Shown here in pieces: positions 7,608-13,683 of a stretch of 26,483 nucleotides of DNA (position 1 is the first letter of the stretch; each line of letters opens with the position of its first letter). The notes beneath the pieces were generated by a model. It was not told the DNA's origin, did no database searches, and was given only the letters and a program-made list of their open reading frames with translations. Origin of the DNA: Anaerolineaceae bacterium UBA5838 (lineage in GTDB: Bacteria; Chloroflexota; Anaerolineae; Anaerolineales; Anaerolineaceae). The DNA is taken from positions 1 to 26,483 of the forward strand of contig DJGU01000069.1 in assembly GCA_002432795.1 (NCBI GenBank). Reading direction: 5' to 3'. Both the position numbers and the translations under genes were made by a program.

Positions 7608-8858
7608 TCAAACCAGTCTAAAAAAAGGTTCCAATAATAAGACAACGGTCACAACGATAATCAATGCGGTTATGCTTATTGCGAGGGTATTTGTCAGCTT
7701 CGAATTGCGATATTCCCCCATTAGCGCCTTATCGTTTGCAAGTCGTAAAACCAGTGCCAGGATGATTGGGAGCAAAATCGCATTCAGCGTCTGGGAGAGG
7801 ATCATCATCTGGAATAAAGGCATGCCCGGGATCAATACGATCAAGACACTCAGGATAATAATCCCGATAAAAGCGCCATAAAAGACTGGCGCGTCACGAA
7901 ATGTGCGGTTGAGTCCCCGTTCAAACCCGAACGCTTCACAAACAGCGTACGTGGTTGAAAGCGGCAGCACTGAAACTGCCAGCAGCGAAGCTCCCAGCAG
8001 ACCCGCTGCGAAAAGAATTGTTGAAGCCTCTCCCGCCAGCGGCGCGAGTGCCATGGCGGCGTCTTTTGCATCTTCCACCCGGATGCCTGCTTTGAATAGA
8101 GTTGCGGCAGAGACGATGATGATACAGGCTGAGATCACATTCCCCCAGGCGGACCCAAAAGTCACATCAATCTTTGTGTTCCGGTAGTTCTGCATCGAAA
8201 CGCCTTTGTCTGCCACTGAAGCTTGCAAATAGAAAATTGCCCAGGGGGTGATGGTGGTGCCTATTACAGCTAAAATGGCAATAATGTAGTCGCTGGTGAA
8301 TTGGATCTGAGGCCGCACAGTGTCGTGAAGAATTGCTCCCCAATCCGGCTTGATGATAAATACTGTTGCAATGTAACTCAGTGCCGCCAGGCTCAGACCA
8401 ATCAGGATTTTTTCAACAACTTTGTAATTGCCTCGTAAGACCAGTAATGACATGAACACCGCCAAAATCGGCACGGTTATAGCCTTGTTGATCCCAAAAA
8501 GCTCACCAGCAGCAGCAATTCCTGCAAATTCGGCCACAGTAGTGCCTAGGTTGGCAATCAGCAGGCAGAACATGGCAAAGGTTGTCATCTTTACGCCAAA
8601 CTTTTCGCGGATCAGATCAGCAGTCCCCTTGCCTGTTACGGCACCCATCCTGGCAGCCATTTCCAGGATGACAATTTCCCCAACGGTGATGAACACAATC
8701 AGCCAAAGAAAGTTGTATCCGTAAGTTGAGCCAACCATCGAGTAGGTGGCAATTCCAGGCGCATCATTATCCGCAGAAGCCGTGATCAAGCCTGGTCCCA
8801 GCACGCTTAAAAGCAAAAGGAGGTTCTTAAGCCATAAAGGCAGTTTTATTTTCTTCAT
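7608..8858 (-). CDS. Atypical NRAMP-family divalent metal transporter
   Basis: 416 residues with about eleven predicted membrane helices on the NRAMP (SLC11) pattern. Both metal-site motifs differ from Mn/Fe transporters: helix 1 reads SADNDAPGIATYS (residues 28-40) in place of DPGN, and helix 6 reads GTTITPWAIFYLQ, with T204-P205-W206 where MPH is usual. The loss of the soft methionine ligand argues against a standard MntH and fits the Mg2+-transporting branch of the family (NRMT type). The gene starts 3 bases after the stop of a soluble MgtE-like protein, and the GAGAGGTAA ribosome binding site includes that stop codon, so the two are tightly coupled. Mg2+ as substrate is inferred; Mn2+ or another divalent ion cannot be excluded. 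Confidence 0.85.
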   Translation of the reverse strand: MKKIKLPLWLKNLLLLLSVLGPGLITASADNDAPGIATYSMVGSTYGYNFLWLIVFITVGEIVILEMAARMGAVTGKGTADLIREKFGVKMTTFAMFCLLIANLGTTVAEFAGIAAAGELFGINKAITVPILAVFMSLLVLRGNYKVVEKILIGLSLAALSYIATVFIIKPDWGAILHDTVRPQIQFTSDYIIAILAVIGTTITPWAIFYLQASVADKGVSMQNYRNTKIDVTFGSAWGNVISACIIIVSAATLFKAGIRVEDAKDAAMALAPLAGEASTILFAAGLLGASLLAVSVLPLSTTYAVCEAFGFERGLNRTFRDAPVFYGAFIGIIILSVLIVLIPGMPLFQMMILSQTLNAILLPIILALVLRLANDKALMGEYRNSKLTNTLAISITALIIVVTVVLLLEPFFRLV

Positions 8859-8861
8859 GGC

Positions 8862-10127
8862 TTACCTCTCCGCGAATCGAGGTAACTTCTTTTTCCAGGC
8901 GGTGGGAAGCACAGTATCAATCGCGTCATCCACTGTGACGATCCCCAGCATCACGTTGGTTTCGGGGTCAATCACCGGCACAGCCATCAGGTTGTATTTG
9001 GCGACCAGATAGGCGGCTTCTTCTTGAGGTGAATAGGGATTAACAAAAACCGGATCATCATCGAACCATTTTGAAAGACTTTCTTCGAGGGGGGCTGTTA
9101 CCAGTTCGCGCAGGCTGATTGCACCTTTAAGTCTTTCATTTTCGTCAAGTAGATATACGTAGAACATAAACTCGTCATCTTTTGCGTCTTCGTTGGTGCG
9201 CAAGTGGTCCAGCGCCTGTTCTACCGTGTAATTTGCTGGGACTGAAGCAAATTCAGTGGTCATGATGCCGCCCGAGGAGTCTTCGGGGTAGCGCAGGAGG
9301 ATGCGCAAGTCTTCCTCGTCCTCATCCTCCATCAGATTCAGCAATTGTTCGCTGACGCGATCGTCCATGTCTGCCAGGAGGTCAGCAGCTTCATCAGGAT
9401 CCATTACCTCCAGGACGTCTGCAGCCCGTTCCGGCTGCAAGGCGGCAATGACCGCTTGCTGCATTTCAGAAGAGGATTCCTCCAGTGTGTCAGCTAGTTG
9501 CTTGTCCGTAAATCCTTGCAGCAGAGCTTTGCTGGTGTGATAGTCCAGATCGTCGAGGATCTGAGCAATGTCAGCTGGCTCCATCTGCACCAGGCGGTCC
9601 TGCGAAACCTTGAGTCGCAGCGGGTCATCGTGCTCAATTGAGGCGACATCTTCCCAGGGAATGACATGTGTCTTCCAGCTTTTCTTGAATAACCTGGCAA
9701 GCGTTTTGGCAAGGTTCTCAAGCCCCAGGCGGCGCAGCAATCCCGTTCCGCCCACGTCGACACCTGTTAGATAGAAACGGTTGTTTTTGCGGGCAATTTG
9801 CAGGTCGTTCACGCGCACCAGGCGCTTGCCTTCGGTGTCTACGATTTGCTGATCAAGCACGCGCTGCTTGAGGTAAAGCTCGTGCCCGGCTGGTTGGAAA
9901 ATATCCAGCCTGGAAATGTCCACATTCAGCGTAATACTCGGCCAAAGTGTGGCGATGTCCTTCGAGTCGACCAATTTGGGCTCAGGGGAGCCGACTCTGA
10001 TAGCTAAGGCTGTGATGGGGGGCATGGCTTGGTCGGTATAATCCACCAAAAGGTCGTCCAGCTTGCCAACAACATGCCCAAAAGCATCCCAAACTTTTTG
10101 ATCAAGCAGTTTGCTTAAATAGATCAT
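8862..10127 (-). CDS. Soluble PRC-barrel + MgtE-N + CBS protein, probable Mg2+ sensor
   Basis: 421 residues and no membrane helix. Residues 1-165 look like two PRC-barrel-like halves (LLDQKVWDAFGHVVGKLDDL; QQIVDTEGKRLVRVNDLQI). Residues about 175-285 match the MgtE N-domain, with repeated acidic helices (ADVLEVMDPDEAADLLADM). Residues about 285-410 hold two CBS domains, introduced by YPEDSSGGIMTTEF, a string typical of MgtE. In MgtE these parts sense cytosolic Mg2+ and gate the attached channel; the channel domain is absent here, and an NRAMP carrier follows 3 bases later instead. GAGGTGAGAG just before the ATG is a good ribosome binding site. The domain reading is solid; gating of NRAMP in trans is inference. 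Confidence 0.9.
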   Translation of the reverse strand: MIYLSKLLDQKVWDAFGHVVGKLDDLLVDYTDQAMPPITALAIRVGSPEPKLVDSKDIATLWPSITLNVDISRLDIFQPAGHELYLKQRVLDQQIVDTEGKRLVRVNDLQIARKNNRFYLTGVDVGGTGLLRRLGLENLAKTLARLFKKSWKTHVIPWEDVASIEHDDPLRLKVSQDRLVQMEPADIAQILDDLDYHTSKALLQGFTDKQLADTLEESSSEMQQAVIAALQPERAADVLEVMDPDEAADLLADMDDRVSEQLLNLMEDEDEEDLRILLRYPEDSSGGIMTTEFASVPANYTVEQALDHLRTNEDAKDDEFMFYVYLLDENERLKGAISLRELVTAPLEESLSKWFDDDPVFVNPYSPQEEAAYLVAKYNLMAVPVIDPETNVMLGIVTVDDAIDTVLPTAWKKKLPRFAER

Positions 10128-10161
10128 CTCTCACCTCGCAGTCAGTATTTAATTTTTTGGT

Positions 10162-10310
10162 GAAAGCAAAGATTTCAAGGGACAGGCTCACTCACCGGTA
10201 CCCTTGCCCGCGGATGATTTACGCGGCGAAGTACCTCTGAGCGGGGAGTCCCTTGATACTTGCAGGATCAGGCTGATCGTCTGCAGATAAACTTTCGCTT
10301 TCAAGTATCA
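10162..10310 (-). promoter_or_regulatory. Highly structured leader RNA of the MgtE-like/NRAMP operon
   Basis: Two adjacent stem systems occupy the 5' leader (plus-strand coordinates). First: TCAAGGGAC (10175-10183) with GTCCCTTGA (10248-10256), enclosing GCTCA/TGAGC (10186-10190, 10238-10242), GGTAC/GTACC (10197-10201, 10231-10235) and CCGCG/CGCGG (10208-10212, 10222-10226). Second: TGATACTTG (10254-10262) with CAAGTATCA (10302-10310), enclosing TGCAG/CTGCA (10261-10265, 10281-10285) and the near-palindrome GATCAGGCTGATC. GAAAGCAAAG (10162-10171) can pair with CTTTCGCTTTC (10292-10302) around the first system. I could not match it to the M-box, yybP-ykoY, NiCo or c-di-AMP riboswitches. A regulatory RNA is likely; its ligand is unknown. 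Confidence 0.65.
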
Positions 10311-10348
10311 CAACAGTTTCCATTTCACGCTCTCAAATCAATGGGTAT

Positions 10349-10354
10349 ATTATA
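10349..10354 (-). promoter_or_regulatory. Possible -10 element for MgtE-like/NRAMP operon
   Basis: The minus strand reads TATAAT here, about 40 bases before the first leader stem. No convincing -35 hexamer lies 17 bases upstream, so the call is weak. If correct, the leader would be roughly 210 bases long. Confidence 0.3.
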
Positions 10355-10517
10355 AACCTTAAAATGGTGGGATAGATGGAAATTTGGATGAATCGTAGAA
10401 AATTGAACAAAAAATTCAAGCAATATCCAGCATGATCATTACATGGTTGGGATGATGATGCTCCATCCACCTTGCTTGAACTTCCACAGACGAAGTTAGG
10501 AAAATGGGGTTTCAGGG

Positions 10518-10545
10518 GTAGAGGCGACGCATGCGTCGCCTCTAC
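10518..10545. repeat. Perfect 28-bp palindrome
   Basis: The 28 bases are identical to their own reverse complement, with the centre GCATGC at 10529-10534 and arms beginning GTAGAGGCGAC. There is no loop, so it would form a cruciform in DNA or a hairpin with a minimal loop in RNA. Similar GGCGACGCATGCGTCGCC strings are widespread dispersed repeats in bacteria (general knowledge). Confidence 0.85.
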
Positions 10546-10616
10546 AGGTAGACTGAGATTAGCCTTTTTCGTTAGGAGTGCCTGCCGAGGGTAACCAAAC
10601 CAGTAGTTATCGAACC

Positions 10617-10667
10617 AGCGCGGTGGGACCAAGGCCCCACCGTACGGATGGGCTTCAGTCCATCCGC
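10617..10667. repeat. 51-bp double-hairpin repeat, copy A
   Basis: Two hairpins lie side by side: GGTGGG...CCCACC around ACCAAGGC, and CGGATGG...CCATCCG around GCTTCAGT. The same 51 bases recur at 10957-11007 with a single difference. Two consecutive hairpins in one unit is the arrangement seen in REP doublets, and the RAYT in this window could in principle act on such a unit. Confidence 0.85.
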
Positions 10668-10790
10668 ATCCTCAAAACTGGTAAATATGTGGAAAACGGA
10701 GGCCAGGCGGTCAAAACCCTCGCGCGGTCTGCCCACATACACCTTCGGTGTCAGGGTGCTTCGCAAGACCTGCAAGAACAATATTTATTT

Positions 10791-10845
10791 GTAGGGGCAC
10801 GGCACGCCGTGCCCAGCCTGGGTAACCACTGGGGGTTACCCCTAC
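10791..10845. repeat. Three-stem palindromic repeat
   Basis: GGGCACGG/CCGTGCCC (10795-10802, 10807-10814) and GGGTAACC/GGTTACCC (10820-10827, 10834-10841) are two hairpins side by side. GTAGGGG (10791-10797) and CCCCTAC (10839-10845) can close both as an outer stem, sharing a few bases with the inner ones. It is non-coding. Confidence 0.7.
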
Positions 10846-10901
10846 CATTGGAGACCTGGGCTGAAAACGCTCATGAAGTATTTATAAATTTGCATATCCC
10901 G

Positions 10902-10927
10902 GTAGGGGCAGGCCCCTGTGCCTGCCC
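10902..10927. repeat. Palindromic repeat GTAGGGGCAGG...CCTGCCC
   Basis: GGGCAGG (10906-10912) pairs with CCTGCCC (10921-10927) around an 8-base loop. It opens with the same GTAGGGGCA as the repeat at 10791, which suggests that the two share an end sequence but not a core. Confidence 0.6.
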
Positions 10928-10956
10928 AGAATAAACAACCCATTGCTTACCGTTTC

Positions 10957-11007
10957 AGCGCGGTTGGACCAAGGCCCCACCGTACGGATGGGCTTCAGTC
11001 CATCCGC
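10957..11007. repeat. 51-bp double-hairpin repeat, copy B
   Basis: This matches 10617-10667 at 50 of 51 positions and lies in the same orientation 340 bases away. The one change (GGTTGG for GGTGGG) weakens the first hairpin and leaves the second intact. Confidence 0.85.
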
Positions 11008-11041
11008 GTAGTCTGCATTATCGCATAAAAAGGAATTGACC

Positions 11042-11845
11042 CTACTTATCCCCGCCAAATAACCTGCCAAATAACCCATAAAGCCGCGGCACTTGCTCTT
11101 CGAGCGCCCGGGTTTTGGTGCGCCAGCTAAACCATTCCCCCACACCGCCATACTCAAACGCCACGATCTCCGGCTCACGCCACGCACCAAGCCTGATCTT
11201 CTCTGCTGCCCACTCGGCCGACGGCCAATCCTCTGGCTGCATCTCAAAGTGGTCTTCCAGGAAGCCATGGTAGCTGCGCACACCGGTAATGTGAACCTCA
11301 TGGATTCTGTCCAGAGGCAACTTTTCCACATAATCCTGGTAGTTAATTCCCAGGGTATCGGCAGTGATGCGGGCATGCGAAATGTCCAGCAGCAGGCCCG
11401 TATCGGTCTCGCTGATCGCCTGGCTGATCAGATCTGCGTCGCTTGCCAGGTGGTATTCGGGTATCGCAAGCCTGAAAGGTAAGTTTTCCGATATCACCAA
11501 ATAGCCTGCAAACTGTTGTTTAAGAATCTCAAGTTCTTTGATCCACTGCCTGAGAAGTTTCTTTCGATCCGTTTTGTTTCCCGGCTTCAGTTCCGGAGTT
11601 CCGCTTAGGTGACAATTAACATGCGGGGTGCCTGTTTCTACCAGAATTTGCTTCAACTTGTCAAAATCGAGTTTCTCTACCTGACCGCTGCCTAAGCTAA
11701 TATCCAGGTGCAAATATACCGGCTTGACTGCCATGGCAGCCTTAAGCAGCCCATCCCACTCCGGGCATTTGAACAAATCAAATTCGACCTTGCCAGTTTT
11801 GGCAAGGTCAGCAATTTTGGTCGAATAATTAACCGCGAAACGCAT
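11042..11845 (-). CDS. TIM-barrel enzyme resembling DUF692/MNIO oxidases
   Basis: 267 residues, cytosolic. The order of putative metal ligands follows multinuclear non-heme iron oxidases (MNIO, formerly DUF692): H79 in VNCHLSG, E120 in ISENLPF, D154 and H157 in GLLLDISHA (DUF692 proteins commonly have LLLDVNN), H185 in HEVHITG (compare QIHLAGH), D198-H199 in LEDHFEM (compare DTHDHPV) and E231 in IVAFEYG. MNIOs modify peptides, for example at cysteines in methanobactin-type pathways. The alternative is a xylose-isomerase-like sugar phosphate epimerase, which shares the fold. The gene follows the exporter subunit by 8 bases, its ribosome binding site overlapping that stop codon, so it is the last gene of the exporter operon. 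No cysteine-rich precursor peptide was found in the operon. Confidence 0.5.
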   Translation of the reverse strand: MRFAVNYSTKIADLAKTGKVEFDLFKCPEWDGLLKAAMAVKPVYLHLDISLGSGQVEKLDFDKLKQILVETGTPHVNCHLSGTPELKPGNKTDRKKLLRQWIKELEILKQQFAGYLVISENLPFRLAIPEYHLASDADLISQAISETDTGLLLDISHARITADTLGINYQDYVEKLPLDRIHEVHITGVRSYHGFLEDHFEMQPEDWPSAEWAAEKIRLGAWREPEIVAFEYGGVGEWFSWRTKTRALEEQVPRLYGLFGRLFGGDK

Positions 11846-11853
11846 ACCTGACC

Positions 11854-13683
11854 TCAGGCAGCCGAAGCATCCGGCTCTTGATCTGCGAAGAGGTCGTACT
11901 TGGTTTCCAGATCGTGGCGGAATTGCTTGGTGTAAAGGTTATAGTAATGCCCCTTATTGCGCATCAGGCTCTTGTGATTTCCCCTTTCAATGATTTGACC
12001 ATCTTCGATCACCATGATCAGATCTGCAGATTTGATCGTGGACAAACGGTGGGCAATGATGAAACTGGTGCGCCCGCTCATCAACTGGTGCATGCCTTTC
12101 TGAATCAGAGCTTCTGTCAGCGTATCAACGGAGCTGGTTGCCTCGTCCATGACGAAGATGTCTGGTTCCGCAAGCAGCGCGCGCGCGATGCTGACGAGCT
12201 GTTTTTGGCCGACTGAAAGCTGATTGCCACCTTCACCTACGTCCTGGTCGTAACCCTTTTCAAAATTCATGATGAAATCGTGCGCGCCAGCCATCTTTGC
12301 GGCTTGTTCAATTTCTTCGTCGCTTGCATCCAGACGCCCATAGCGCAGGTTGTCGCGGATGCTGCCTGAGAAGAGATGGGGAACCTGCAGAACGACCCCG
12401 ATGCGGGATTGAATGTCCTCGAGGGGGTACTGCGTGTAATCGTGCCCAGCGATGCGAATCACACCAGAACTTGGCTCATAAAAGCGGCAGAGCAAATTGA
12501 CGATCGTAGTTTTGCCGCCGCCAGTCGTGCCGACCAGCGCCACGGTTTGACCCTGAGGGATGTGAAAACTCAGGTTCTTAATCACCGGTTCGTCATCTTC
12601 GTAGTGGAATGAAACATCTTCAAATTCCACATCGCCAGCCAGCGAATCAACAGGCAATAAGTCCTCGCGGTTGCGGATTTCTGGCTGCATATCCAGCAAA
12701 GAAAATACTCTTTCCGAGGAGGCGATGGCGTTCTGCATTTCAGCGTAAACCCGCGCCAGGTCTTGAATAGGCCATAAAATCATCATGATGTACGAGATGA
12801 AAGCCTGCAAAACGCCGATGGTAATTGCTCCGCTCGCCACCTGAAGTCCGCCCCGCCACAGGATCAGCACCAGCGAGATGGCGCTGATAGTCTGGATTGT
12901 CGGCAGGTAAATAGCAGAAAGCAGCACGGCACGGTAGCTTTCCTGGTACATATTGGTGGAAAGCACCTTGAAATCATCCAGGTTCTTTGCCTCACGCCGT
13001 AGTGCTTTGACAATTCTGACGCCGGTGATATTTTCATTCAACGAGGCAGTCATCTTCGAGTTTGCCTTGCGCGATTGGCGGTAGTGGTGATAAATCTTCA
13101 CACGGAACTTAAACGACACAAATATCATAATCGGCAAAGAGATAATGACAATCACAGCCAGCGCCGCATTCAATTGCAGCATGAAGAACACGGCAAAGCT
13201 AATGTTTGTTACAGCCCAGACCGTATCCAGCACACCCCAGGTCAGCAAATCCGCCATTTTTTCTGTGTCCGAAGTCACGCGTGACATGATCCAGCCAAGA
13301 GGTGTTTTGCTGAAGTATGAAAGCGACAAGTTTTGCAGATGATGGAAAAGTTTCTTGCGGAAATCATATCGCAGCTGCTCACCGAGCCGCCCGATAATGA
13401 AGATCATTAGAAAGAAACCGACCGTCTGTGCCAGGACCACGATGGCATAGTTGCGGAACAAGCCGATCATCACTGGTAGGTTTCTTGCGACGATGCCTTC
13501 GTCAATGATGCGCTTGTTGAGCACGGTATAGTAGGCATCCAGATAGGATACCGACGCAATCCCGATAATTGCCAGCAGCATTTGAGGCCAATAGGGCTTT
13601 AAAGCTCTCATCAGCCGGCCAACAACGCCGCTTTTCAAATCGACGACGTCGTCCAGTTCTTCTTCGTTATATTGATTCGACAC
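11854..13683 (-). CDS. Heterodimeric ABC exporter, catalytic-site subunit
   Basis: The chosen start is the GTG at 13681-13683, preceded by AGAGGA and giving a 609-residue protein starting VSNQYNEEEL. The longest frame begins at 13806, but its first 41 residues are a shadow of the overlapping upstream gene. Six membrane helices lie in about residues 20-320 and the ATPase domain follows. Walker A is GTTGGGKT (385-392), Walker B ends in DE with catalytic E514, and the switch histidine is H545. The signature is LSVGQ (489-493) rather than LSGGQ, so it faces the partner's degenerate site. The gene overlaps the partner gene by 17 bases. The substrate is unknown; the MNIO-like neighbour hints at a peptide. 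Confidence 0.92.
   Translation of the reverse strand: MSNQYNEEELDDVVDLKSGVVGRLMRALKPYWPQMLLAIIGIASVSYLDAYYTVLNKRIIDEGIVARNLPVMIGLFRNYAIVVLAQTVGFFLMIFIIGRLGEQLRYDFRKKLFHHLQNLSLSYFSKTPLGWIMSRVTSDTEKMADLLTWGVLDTVWAVTNISFAVFFMLQLNAALAVIVIISLPIMIFVSFKFRVKIYHHYRQSRKANSKMTASLNENITGVRIVKALRREAKNLDDFKVLSTNMYQESYRAVLLSAIYLPTIQTISAISLVLILWRGGLQVASGAITIGVLQAFISYIMMILWPIQDLARVYAEMQNAIASSERVFSLLDMQPEIRNREDLLPVDSLAGDVEFEDVSFHYEDDEPVIKNLSFHIPQGQTVALVGTTGGGKTTIVNLLCRFYEPSSGVIRIAGHDYTQYPLEDIQSRIGVVLQVPHLFSGSIRDNLRYGRLDASDEEIEQAAKMAGAHDFIMNFEKGYDQDVGEGGNQLSVGQKQLVSIARALLAEPDIFVMDEATSSVDTLTEALIQKGMHQLMSGRTSFIIAHRLSTIKSADLIMVIEDGQIIERGNHKSLMRNKGHYYNLYTKQFRHDLETKYDLFADQEPDASAA

Larger units (their letters stand above)
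10311..11041. other. Non-coding gap with clustered palindromic repeats
   Basis: Apart from the possible promoter at its left end this 730-base gap has no credible gene. It holds several unrelated palindromic dispersed repeats, annotated separately, placed between two divergently ended minus-strand units. Open frames here are short and are translations of the repeats themselves. Confidence 0.7.

Noticed and set aside
10231..10260. c-di-AMP (ydaO) riboswitch, from GAGCGGGGAGTCCC on the plus strand
   Set aside because: Only a fragment resembles the consensus, and it faces a gap with no downstream plus-strand gene.
10162..10310. M-box (ykoK) magnesium riboswitch
   Set aside because: The conserved GTTAGGTGAGGCTCCT-type core was not found on either strand. 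The structure is left unassigned.
10882..11376. Minus-strand frame of 164 codons
   Set aside because: It overlaps the MNIO-like gene in another frame and runs into the 51-bp repeat; its shared peptide with 10572-10781 is only translated repeat.
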